Assembly: GCF_007748175.1 (NCBI RefSeq)
Contig: NZ_CP037422.1
Location: 2,501,231-2,565,230 of the forward strand
Reading direction: 5' to 3'
Length of the DNA: 64,000 bases
Source of the DNA: Gimesia aquarii
GTDB lineage: Bacteria; Planctomycetota; Planctomycetia; Planctomycetales; Planctomycetaceae
Below are positions 10,801 through 17,494 of the stretch, piece by piece; within the stretch, counting starts at the first letter, position 1, and each line of letters opens with the position of its first letter. A program made the position numbers and the translations under genes. Under the pieces are notes generated by a model that did no database searches, was not told where the DNA came from, and was given only the letters and a program-made list of their open reading frames with translations.

Positions 10801-10942
10801 CTTCGACTTGCTGAATGATAGGAGCAGGTGAAGAATTTGTGCCTTGTGTAGTTTGTATCCAGTACATACCGGCTCCGATGCCGATGGCAGAGCAGAGACA
10901 GAGGGCAGTGCAGTTCAGGAGCAAGCCGAGTAATTTTTTCAT
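4823..10942 (-). CDS. Giant exported secretin-like protein with Ig-like and coiled-coil regions
   Basis: This encodes 2039 residues. A short signal peptide (KKLLGLLLNCTALCLCSAIGIGAGM) precedes a Thr/Pro/Gln-rich linker. Residues of about 100-690 are beta-strand-rich and resemble bacterial Ig-like modules. About 740-880 and 1140-1250 are charged coiled coils. Near 905-950 the run KVIGEGLIHLRGPIKGVNII and INQIDSPVGQVRIAM resembles a secretin N-domain (NolW type). Near 1700-1800 the protein shows TGFTVRPVIQPDGQSVIFDL, then an ISLKATR strand and GVPLLSDVPGVGVLFRPTP. This closely follows the end of a secretin beta-barrel domain (consensus like GVPxLSDIPxLGxLF). The C-terminus (about 1880-2039) is Pro/Lys/Arg-rich and probably disordered. 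A function as an oversized outer-membrane pore or envelope assembly is an inference; the secretin resemblance comes from motif reading only. Confidence 0.75.
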   Translation of the reverse strand: MKKLLGLLLNCTALCLCSAIGIGAGMYWIQTTQGTNSSPAPIIQQVEGTGTQSVQQTPDLINPPVNHLTPTTPKVALPVTEIAAEIKQVSLLQSTNEPSIKKVEISKDDLPNDYDTITSDATIERKGPRVKLKVTINEDVPNGYSLKFGSGSEKLDLIQSGSNSNVYQSVIKKTGDYKIVLSKDENSQELQRFNFKINKLTQGQPEYPVITSLTDTASPNILYSPLSSISSNTTVNGISSFLLRSSSLKFTISKSKDRTTLLQFQKIGTIPSTSNNFKDLSNITPVNLSDTSESFSLTGLADGIYQFRFKDSWLSEQGEGLSKTVTIIIPKPESSNPLKPSILSYQNHKYAKPNTNVKSTIAIFGGNLKLSGTNANPKQSLKFMLFNNVNGHLTLAPSDQLEVTSYQADQNGEWNATLKISSQDLNSTIYALRIDDETQFAFSAPINIQKATSTLANNSNNIPLNQFKIGSTIKTPTPIDKDTPVFLNTNTPIFETIKGNLDNIQYVIFTHTSNTPLGYGDFTNNKRAKLLAPIPNGQHKLYIKYAQGNQLSEKQSDTFNLNIQKNGLEVIDIQPPNFGTAPGVVKLKIKFSVKNQLKTANTLSPTLYNAFQLIPSKGTGIFLSSTAIPATGGVYLEHDNSVVLTFPTLPADIYQLIITGNKVSDIFGNFLEGTKGEPGTNYVRVLNKPDAGSSGSIPPEVGVSDFVEYRDYEKREPTPPGFNPSDRVVTRVARLYYYRDAHRVAQILNSEVQSLNHKGYHQAQILADKARNTYETTVKQRRIQEEKSIRAAKDLREKENDYRNQQQILGGLVRERAILKEDDSTGKKDQLDNAITAAQGQLTSLRTDISRLSGIMNTEDDKLKSLKLEEDQLSATLFQREVQAEKTDLYTIANGHPDSYDAVRQVTIKVIGEGLIHLRGPIKGVNIIRTMINQIDSPVGQVRIAMHTIQINGEDGKRMENVADRIQKSIDQSRFLTVQSAQMLRKAVISVASEVAISTCQDEGIGFTQEQRDQKYLYAFFGRDFIQALEDMDSEFLQSGNKMLSIHSMDTTSLSSALFVLALAKNEIRQQILAQFYASIETELPNAEYQFLYQGGPTKATKHKVKLLSQFAHFQSFKGFFDHNVIGTDTMTPIQREFVRLAQIFKAKLTTERELRLHVMERAVIEQTMDDNQQELLDAKAKEKAAEEKLKNVQESIQKSQLDVIKASTGLQASVSQIINEYQKISTEFDSFQKAFDEIITAVLNAAYPEINIDLSKLTSKERRSLLNKFFPPGNDDTIFDVQLLNLLKKLFESEINDHRMRSGMSGQRNNDELFDALKKANGSFVYGGQTFKFKIEGNKFVLADQSEYALFDQITNQYINQANEAIKKLELFNLTPNMKSNLNNSTKYQKYINPDQPTPLRDIHRVAYSFFSIQEVSQNIAEEFQKIAWNVQEVIEVLSKVGIDSKEIQAAIIKWREVSNKLFSLLKSANPIYKKTKEHFQSVDSSFNTLAGSALQLRFAKQNALDSRQDLDHKKFLDMQIDQTEDRYIELVEGTRSHTANIDNYLQRIATALEDDFNTQFYTPAFRAARDASRYWNVSFGSIETSSILTNNRSLGKVAPKATMEFDLPKRQLAIIEGMNIAQAAVKEYGALVNDPTFLAITSMNGGENVQGGFTIPPDSLEKQVLGQPGSQGQTFGSAFENLIPDPAVFKFETGTGFTVRPVIQPDGQSVIFDLNYLYRTNVREPVRADEKHLGRIKEHFIDTDVQLGNYELREISRFVISLKATRTGNGVPLLSDVPGVGVLFRPTPSAESSLQQSQIMSQAVIFPTLFDLMGLRWAPAVADVGPLQLMNREFISKGRDRYLKNRVYDYAGSKVDEFLRIQETERRSDLYRTQQTIPDVHPNGYMGPGLNLKRSRIQENYDAEWQNPPEKYAPESIRNGVTDPNHAVPVIPSSPRFKPLPEIPPTVPPSSALPMKDLNLKPASWSPTEPKSLPATKGRSSQYLKTNGISSPRRIPSKANEVKAIINTKNRQQPPAPKRSSFYKRSASRIKSYFKKK

Positions 10943-11272
10943 GATACATCCATGTATTGAGCGAAAAGACAGTGTTTACATGTGGTTACAAATACACTAT
11001 GCCTGAGGTAGAATCGTTCTACACGCTTGTTTATCGACTAGTGCCAAATTTTCACCCATTAGTTGTTCCGATTTTTCCGGTAATAATGATTATCCCGTTG
11101 ATTTGAGGTCCGGTTATTTAAAATGGGAATTATGGGAAGATTTTAGGCCGGTTTGTACATATATGTGAACATGCTGAAAAAGAAAAGCTATTTCCTCAAT
11201 CTGAATCGACTGAATAGATGGCCTTATTTTCATACAAAATGTACTGAATTAGCTTATCTTGTTTCAAGAATA
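10943..11272. other. Spacer between two large exported-protein genes
   Basis: 330 bases without a supported gene. It lies between the end of the 736-residue gene and the start of the giant gene, both on the minus strand, so it probably holds the giant gene's own promoter. The part near 11100-11270 is AT-rich. No clear terminator was found. Confidence 0.35.
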
Positions 11273-13483
11273 TTAATAAGGGCGTGTCCCAAATACAGCA
11301 CTACCACGCCGGCGAATTTCGGTGATATCATCTCGCCGATTCACAAAAATGGCTGAGTACCCGGTTACTGTAAAAGCATGTGGTTTTGTACTAGTAATCG
11401 AAGTGAGATTAAACCGATTCCTCTCTGAGGGAGTAATCGTTTGTTTGGGCAAGGTGATTGGAAACCAACCTTCACCATCCAGCTTTACCATTAACTGCAG
11501 GTTGATCTCGGCACGCATCGTGGTCTGGGCTTCAAAATTGAGTTTGAATCTTCCATCTTTGGCAATTGCCAAATGCATTTGATCCAAAACGACTCCTTCC
11601 GTTTCAATTGTATTTCCTGACGGATGAAAACGAGAAATCGGAAATGAAGCAGGGTGGGGAAACGCAAACTCTTTGATGGAGATTTTACTCTCTGAATCAC
11701 TTGTTGGATTCTGAGACGGCTTACTTGTTGTATTTTGACTTGCTGCTACTGTAGCAGCACTACCTGCTTTTGCAGCAGACGGCGTAGACGTAGTTTGTAT
11801 CGTAGATAAAAATTCCATACATTCCGAATCAGGTTTAGGTAAGGTTACTCCTGTATCACGAATTGAGAAGGAGTGGAGTTTGCCCTTCCATAGTCGGTCA
11901 TTTTGCCCATAGGGTTGTCCCAGTTCGTTACCTAGAATCAAATGACAGTCTTTTGACCATATTATGGATTTAGGAGCGTACTTCGCTTTCGGGACTGGAA
12001 CTTCTTTATGGTTGACCCAAAAGCGTAGTTTTTGACCCTCATAACTGATGACAACATTATATATTTCATCTTTTTTTAACGCGTCATAAAAGTGAATTCC
12101 TTGGTTTCCATTATGTGTAACGCTCATTCCGTTATTATTCTGGGGGTGATTATTAGCAGCCCTGAAACGAAACACCAGATGGGTGTCAAATTGCCCCAGC
12201 GTAAAATTACGCTCACCAGTGCTCTTAGACAATGAAATAATTCTTCTTAGTTGAGTTGTAGCTTTTGCTGGATCCATCGCCTGAAATGTGATATCCAGTG
12301 TAAATTCTTGTGACTTATTAAAGTCCTCTACAATTTTATCGCTGATTTTTTTTGGAAAAACTTTCATTCCCACATCAATAATGGGAGATTTAGGTGTGAT
12401 CAGCTTGTGCGATGCTGCTACCGTTTCTTTATTTGGCCAAACAAAAGTGGGAGCTTTATCCCAACCTGAGTTTTGAAACTGAAGACACTTTTTTATTTTT
12501 TTTAGTTCAGCTTCAACCGAGGTAAATTCAGTCGAGGAAGTAGGAGCAGATCCTGTGTTGTTCAAAAAATCAAATTTGTTATCTAGCTTTCTTTGTGAGT
12601 TTTCTGAAGTGGTTGTTGTGTTATTTGTGAACTCGTCTCGATTAAAATCGACCGTTCTATGTAGCAATACTGTTGTGCGAGAGACAGCTTCGATTGGGCT
12701 GGAATAACCACTTATTTTTTTATTACGCGACAAGTAAGCGGTAATAGTTGATTTACCGGGGGGAAGTACTTTGCCAAATCGATGAACTGAATTGAGGTCC
12801 AATTCTTTTGCAATGACTTTTTGACCTGCTGGCTGGCCATTCACAAAGAGTTTGATCTGATCCCTGACAACCACATTTTTAAATTTTAAACTTAAAATTC
12901 CGTCCTCTTTAGCAAGACGTTCATCAATCGAGCATAGAATCGGTGGCTCTGGTGAGGATGCAGAGACTTTGAGCCACATTAAACTGTTTTCACCATTCAA
13001 CTCTTTAATTTGAATAGAGTATACGCCAGAATTTAACCTGGGGATTACAACGGAAGAGAGGTCGTTCAATTTGTAACTCGTCTTGGGGAGATCATATTGT
13101 TTAGGCTTAAAAGCAGAAGCTCTACTTTTTATGTTCTCACTTTTGAGGACTAAGTTATCAAGATATTTCTCAAGCTGCAGTGTTATTGCCACTCGTTTTA
13201 TTGGTCGTTTTAGGGATATATAAGAGATTTTTAACGGTTGATTTGTTGACTCTATAATGGAACCTGATGAATGGAGGGGCACCCATTGTCCGCCGGTGAG
13301 CGTTTCGAATTTCAAGCGATTTTTGATTTGAGATCTTACTGTATCTTCTTCTGCAATGTTTTTTTCTACTGCTCTTAACTTCCTGTGCTTCTTAGCATGT
13401 ACATAATTTGGTAACATACTAAACAGCAGCAGTAGACTGGCTAGACCAGTGATCAATGGCTTTAAAAAACGTTGGTGTTTCAT
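11273..13483 (-). CDS. Exported protein with LamG/concanavalin-like domain
   Basis: This is 736 residues from the ATG at 13483, which has GGGAG nine bases upstream; the longer frame upstream lacks a site. The signal peptide (HQRFLKPLITGLASLLLLF) ends near VHA. Residues of about 50-290 are beta-rich and similar in style to the Ig-like front of the giant protein downstream. About 385-560 form a LamG/concanavalin-A-like domain: EFTLDITFQAM, ISLSKSTGERNFTLGQFDTH, DEIYNVVISYEGQKLRFWVNH and WKGKLHSFSIRD. An Ala/Thr/Ser linker and a further beta-rich domain close the protein. Such domains usually bind glycans or proteins. It precedes the giant secretin-like gene on the same strand, so it may be part of the same surface structure (inference). 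Confidence 0.75.
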   Translation of the reverse strand: MKHQRFLKPLITGLASLLLLFSMLPNYVHAKKHRKLRAVEKNIAEEDTVRSQIKNRLKFETLTGGQWVPLHSSGSIIESTNQPLKISYISLKRPIKRVAITLQLEKYLDNLVLKSENIKSRASAFKPKQYDLPKTSYKLNDLSSVVIPRLNSGVYSIQIKELNGENSLMWLKVSASSPEPPILCSIDERLAKEDGILSLKFKNVVVRDQIKLFVNGQPAGQKVIAKELDLNSVHRFGKVLPPGKSTITAYLSRNKKISGYSSPIEAVSRTTVLLHRTVDFNRDEFTNNTTTTSENSQRKLDNKFDFLNNTGSAPTSSTEFTSVEAELKKIKKCLQFQNSGWDKAPTFVWPNKETVAASHKLITPKSPIIDVGMKVFPKKISDKIVEDFNKSQEFTLDITFQAMDPAKATTQLRRIISLSKSTGERNFTLGQFDTHLVFRFRAANNHPQNNNGMSVTHNGNQGIHFYDALKKDEIYNVVISYEGQKLRFWVNHKEVPVPKAKYAPKSIIWSKDCHLILGNELGQPYGQNDRLWKGKLHSFSIRDTGVTLPKPDSECMEFLSTIQTTSTPSAAKAGSAATVAASQNTTSKPSQNPTSDSESKISIKEFAFPHPASFPISRFHPSGNTIETEGVVLDQMHLAIAKDGRFKLNFEAQTTMRAEINLQLMVKLDGEGWFPITLPKQTITPSERNRFNLTSITSTKPHAFTVTGYSAIFVNRRDDITEIRRRGSAVFGTRPY

Positions 13484-13983
13484 TGGCTCACTCTCCCAAA
13501 GAAGGTGTAAATTATCACTATTCAAGATAGGACTTGTCCACGTTTAAATCGTTTGTGCACATGTGTATTTACTCTAACCAGATTTTTGCGCAAAAATCAA
13601 CATGGAATTATTAAAAATAGGATGTATGGGGAATTTAAACTGAAAGAGATATTAAACCAATTCTAAAGAGGAAACTCGTAATTCAAGGTGTGCAGTATCC
13701 ACGCGGCTACCATTTTCGTAAGCCACTAATGTGAACAAAAAACATATCTAAACTGGGTGAAGTACAAAAATTGTGACAGTTTGGTCCAATTAGTTCAGCG
13801 TTAGCTAATGTTTATGCTCTCTTACACCAGATTGTTACAGTCATTGCTAAAGAGATTGTGCGCGTTTTATCTTTTATCACGCACGATAACAATTCTTTCG
13901 AAAGTGACAAAGCAAATGAGCAACTCGGGAGAAGTCAGCGTAATTTTGACGCTGTAATATAATTGGTGAAAGTAAGGTCATCC
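13484..13983. other. Gene-free spacer before transposon remnant
   Basis: 500 bases with no supported gene. It should contain the promoter of the minus-strand exported-protein run ending at 3238. Short frames here lack ribosome sites and recognisable content. Confidence 0.35.
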
Positions 13984-14285
13984 TCCCCAGTTCTGAAGAC
14001 CGTAGTTGCGGTAACCTAGCTTTGCTTTTGCTTGCAAAACGCATGTTAGTGGGGCGGGAATTCTCGAACAGGTTAGTTGTTGAATCTGGCCCAGATCGCA
14101 CTTCTGCTTTCTTGAGCGAGTATCTCAAACGACAAGGTGAGATACTCTGGGGTCACGATTTCAGTTCAGTCAAATCGTTGACAACCAAAGGCATCCGTAA
14201 CTTGTATGTAATAGTGTTTCTGTGCTTGAAAACACGGGAAGCAACCGTCACTCAATCTACCGAACATCCCAATTCAGATTGAGTT
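13984..14285 (+). pseudogene. Decayed transposable element, copy 2 (internally deleted)
   Basis: The left part (CCAGTTCTGAAGACCGTAG, then GCTTTGCTTTTGCTTG and TTAGTGGGGCGGG) is the leader shared with copies 1 and 3. It is joined directly to the middle of the transposase frame: SGPDRTSAFLSEYLKRQGE, ILWGHDFSSVKSLTTKGI, and on to TREATVTQSTEHPNSD and a stop near 14283. That core resembles the integrase/DDE-type transposases common in planctomycetes. The N-terminal third present in copy 3 is missing, so the copy is dead. It keeps more of the 3' coding part than copy 3 does. Confidence 0.75.
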
Positions 14286-14290
14286 TTGTT

Positions 14291-15739
14291 TTACTCTTCT
14301 TCAGTGCGTATTCGCTTTTCAATACTAATTCCCAAATCTTCGATCCTACTACGTAATGTGCTTCGTGCAATACCCAGGATCTGTGCCGCTTGAACCTGGC
14401 TACCATCAACGTAATTTAGAACACTCGGGAGTAGTATACGATCGATTCCGGCATGTACTTTTCGGTGCAGATCCTCTTCACCGGATGATAGAAGTTCTTC
14501 AACATGCTGATGGATCTCTGAAAGAGACTTAGAAGTCAATTCACTATTTGCCTTCTCAGCCTCATTTACCAGGTTATTCAAGCAGCTTGAGGGGAGACTT
14601 TCTCGTGTGATTAATTCTCCCACAGTTTGTATGAGACAATGTTTAATGACACTTTGAAGTTCTCGCACATTTCCAGGCCAATCATGTTGAATCAGCGCTG
14701 CTAAAGCATCATCACTTATCCCGCGAACGGAGTTCACAACGTGATTACCTGCCGTTTTAATAAAATGTTCGACCAGAGCAGGTATATCTTCAATCCGTTT
14801 CCTGAGCGGAGGTAATTCGATTGAGAACACATTTAATCGATAGTAGAGATCCTGGCGAAACTCGCCTGATTCAACCATCTCATCAAGATCACGATTGGTC
14901 GCAGAGATGATTCGCACATCAGCTCGTATTGTTTCATTGCTACCAACACGCTCAAAGCTTCCATCTTGAAGCAACCGTAAGACTTTAGCTTGTGTGGAGG
15001 GAGACATGTCTCCGATTTCATCTAGAAACAGCGTCCCACCATCGACTTGCTCATACTTTCCTATACGTTGCCGATCCGCACCAGTGTATGCGCCGCGTTC
15101 ATGGCCAAATAGTTCGCTTTCTAATAATGAATCTGGAATCGATGCACAATTGATAGCCATAAAAGGCCCATCTTTGCGCTGGCTATGGTGATAGATTGCC
15201 TTGGCTACCATTTCTTTTCCTGTTCCACTTTCTCCTTGAATGAGCACAGCGACATCTTGGGGAGCTGCGCGTCCAATTGCTTTATACACTTTTTGCATCG
15301 CTGGTGAGCGACCGATGATGGTATCTGTAGTTGAATCATAATCAACTTCGCCAAAGGTGGTTGGAAAATGGCTCATGCGACTGATTTTGATGGCACGATT
15401 AATAATATCCTGTAGCTGATCGAATTGAACTGGCTTGAGTAAATATTCATACGCTCCGCGTTTTGTAGCTTCAATAGCAGTCTCAGTTGTAGAGTGTGCT
15501 GTGAATATGATTACTGGTAACTTGGTATCAATTCCTCGAATTTCATTAAAAACATCGAGCCCCGACATATCAGGCAGACGAACATCCAAAATGACGGCAT
15601 CTGGCTGGAATTCTTTAACTAAATCAATTCCAGCACAACCTGTTTCTGCAGTGATGATTTCAAGCTCTTCACTCTGTAAAGTCTTCTGCAACGAGTAAAG
15701 TAGATTTGGTTCATCATCAATAATGAGTAGCCTTGCCAC
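14291..15739 (-). CDS. NtrC-family sigma-54-dependent response regulator
   Basis: This is 482 residues from a GTG at 15739. A receiver domain (residues 3-115) has the acidic pair DDE near residue 8, phospho-acceptor Asp52 (VILDVRLPD) and Lys102. A sigma-54 AAA+ domain has a Walker A (GESGTGKE, 169-176), the sigma-54 contact loop as GAYTGA (216-221) and the GDMSPSTQAKVLRLLQ region. A Fis-type helix-turn-helix ends the protein (QAAQILGIARSTLRSRIEDLGI). It activates sigma-54 promoters when phosphorylated. It starts 3 bases after the histidine kinase gene ends, so the two form a cognate pair. A good sigma-54 promoter lies at 20455 in this window, a plausible target. Confidence 0.93.
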   Translation of the reverse strand: MARLLIIDDEPNLLYSLQKTLQSEELEIITAETGCAGIDLVKEFQPDAVILDVRLPDMSGLDVFNEIRGIDTKLPVIIFTAHSTTETAIEATKRGAYEYLLKPVQFDQLQDIINRAIKISRMSHFPTTFGEVDYDSTTDTIIGRSPAMQKVYKAIGRAAPQDVAVLIQGESGTGKEMVAKAIYHHSQRKDGPFMAINCASIPDSLLESELFGHERGAYTGADRQRIGKYEQVDGGTLFLDEIGDMSPSTQAKVLRLLQDGSFERVGSNETIRADVRIISATNRDLDEMVESGEFRQDLYYRLNVFSIELPPLRKRIEDIPALVEHFIKTAGNHVVNSVRGISDDALAALIQHDWPGNVRELQSVIKHCLIQTVGELITRESLPSSCLNNLVNEAEKANSELTSKSLSEIHQHVEELLSSGEEDLHRKVHAGIDRILLPSVLNYVDGSQVQAAQILGIARSTLRSRIEDLGISIEKRIRTEEE

Positions 15740-15742
15740 GAT

Positions 15743-17278
15743 TCATTTTCCATTCGTAATCAATTTATCAAGTTCGGGTCGATCCTCTCCTACGGAGATT
15801 CTATCATTAGTCATTATAGGTAAACGAACAGTTATAATTGCCCCTTTCTCGAGTCCATTAGCAATAGTCAGCTCTCCCTGGTGTGCTTCAACAATTCGTT
15901 TACAAGTAACGAGCCCCATTCCGAGTCCCTCATTCTTGGTACTAAAAAACGGCTCAAACGCGCGATTGAGTGCTTCCGGTCCTAAACCGTTTCCTTCATC
16001 TCGTATGATGAGCAGACAGTATCGTTCATCATGAGGATCGATTGATAAATCCAATTCGATAGTACCTTGCGTGAAGGTAGCATCAATTGAATTGAGTAAC
16101 AGATTGAGAATCAGTTGCCGTAATTGTTTGTCATCGGCCAGAACGTTAACAGGAGCATTCGTAGTGATTACTTTGATCTCAATGCCGACCTGAGTCGCTT
16201 TTGCCAGCAGAAAGTCGGCTGTTTGTTCTGCAAGTTTACGGAGGTCAATTCTTGAAAATTCCATTTTTGCAGGACGCGCAAAGTTTAGAAACTCTTGTAG
16301 GAGTCGATCGAGTCTCTGCATTTCATCGTTGAGTACGTGCAGGTCACTCTCATCCAATGTTCGAGTTTGATCAGTTAATGCCGATTGCACGAGTACCGTC
16401 ATACACATCAAAGGATTTCTCAGTTCGTGCGCCAAGCCAGCTGACAGCTGACCCAAGGCTGCTAATTGATCAGCACGAATCACTTCACTCTGCCGGTCTT
16501 GCAATTGCTGAATTACTGATGCAACTTCATCAGATACAGTATTAAGTGCATTTTCAAGATCTTCGATCTCCGGATTGGCGGACATAGTCACTGGTCCAAC
16601 AACTTCGTTCAATTGGCCTGCAACATCCTTCAATGGCAAACTGAGTTTTACAATGGATCGACTGATAGTACTTGCCACGCCATAGCCGGTAACCAGCCCG
16701 GCAATGGCACCACATGTTCCTAATAGAAGTAGTGCCAGGACTAGACGATCAGCAAACTCTTGATTTTCACGATTGCTTGCTTCCAACTTTTGCTCATTAA
16801 TATTGAGATAATTTGTTGCAGAAGGCAAGATATTCTTTGACAACTCTTCTTCAACAAGAAATTCGACCTCTTTTCTAAGCTCTTGTGAATCAGATGATTG
16901 AGAGAGTTGGTTCAATTTCGCGAATAGTCGCATCAGACCCTCTCTGATTGCTGCAAGTGATTCCTGTTCTTCAGACGAATTTGCCAACTCACTAGCTTTG
17001 CTAAGCCATTCGTTGATTTTAGGTTTTATTTCCTTAGCGTGACCTATTCTGTGGTATTTACCCTCGATCAGAAATTGATTTAATTCAAAACGGACCTGCA
17101 ATAAATACAAATTCAGTTCTTCTGCCGCACGAATGCTGGCAACATTCTGGTTCAAGACTTTAGAAGTTTGTCGCTGTAATCTCTGTACGTACCATGCTCC
17201 CGACACACCAACAATCAGCAGTAGCAAACTGATGCAAATAATAGGAGCTGCGATTCGGATAGTTGTCCTGAATTTCAA
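15743..17278 (-). CDS. Membrane sensor histidine kinase
   Basis: This is 511 residues from a TTG at 17278 (AGGA seven bases upstream). Transmembrane segments at about 10-30 and 178-202 flank a helical periplasmic sensor region of about 145 residues. A HAMP-like linker follows, then the dimerisation/phospho-acceptor domain with His284 (GLAHELRNPLMCM). The ATPase domain carries the N box (LILNLLLNSIDAT), the DEGNGLG G1 box and GLGMGLVTCKRIVEAHQG. It phosphorylates the adjoining NtrC-type regulator. The stimulus is unknown. The SulP-carbonic anhydrase gene 216 bases upstream on the same strand suggests a link to bicarbonate or anion status (inference). Confidence 0.92.
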   Translation of the reverse strand: MKFRTTIRIAAPIICISLLLLIVGVSGAWYVQRLQRQTSKVLNQNVASIRAAEELNLYLLQVRFELNQFLIEGKYHRIGHAKEIKPKINEWLSKASELANSSEEQESLAAIREGLMRLFAKLNQLSQSSDSQELRKEVEFLVEEELSKNILPSATNYLNINEQKLEASNRENQEFADRLVLALLLLGTCGAIAGLVTGYGVASTISRSIVKLSLPLKDVAGQLNEVVGPVTMSANPEIEDLENALNTVSDEVASVIQQLQDRQSEVIRADQLAALGQLSAGLAHELRNPLMCMTVLVQSALTDQTRTLDESDLHVLNDEMQRLDRLLQEFLNFARPAKMEFSRIDLRKLAEQTADFLLAKATQVGIEIKVITTNAPVNVLADDKQLRQLILNLLLNSIDATFTQGTIELDLSIDPHDERYCLLIIRDEGNGLGPEALNRAFEPFFSTKNEGLGMGLVTCKRIVEAHQGELTIANGLEKGAIITVRLPIMTNDRISVGEDRPELDKLITNGK

Positions 17279-17494
17279 CCGATTTTCCTAAAATAAATGT
17301 AGGCAGAATATCTCAATACGAATGCTCAAATCTGATCCTTCAAAATAAATATGTCAGGAGTTCATTCTATTTTGGTGACTGGAATCTTACCAGTATCAGT
17401 TCTTATCCCTCTGAGACTAAGTGCTGAGATATTATATTATGAATGTCGAATGATATGAAAGTTCGATAATCCTTAAAGCAATAGTGTATCTGGG

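Noticed and set aside
11273-13483. Considered whether this 736-residue protein is another secretin
   Set aside because: It lacks the GVPxLSDIP-type and NolW-type motifs; its recognisable domain is LamG-like.
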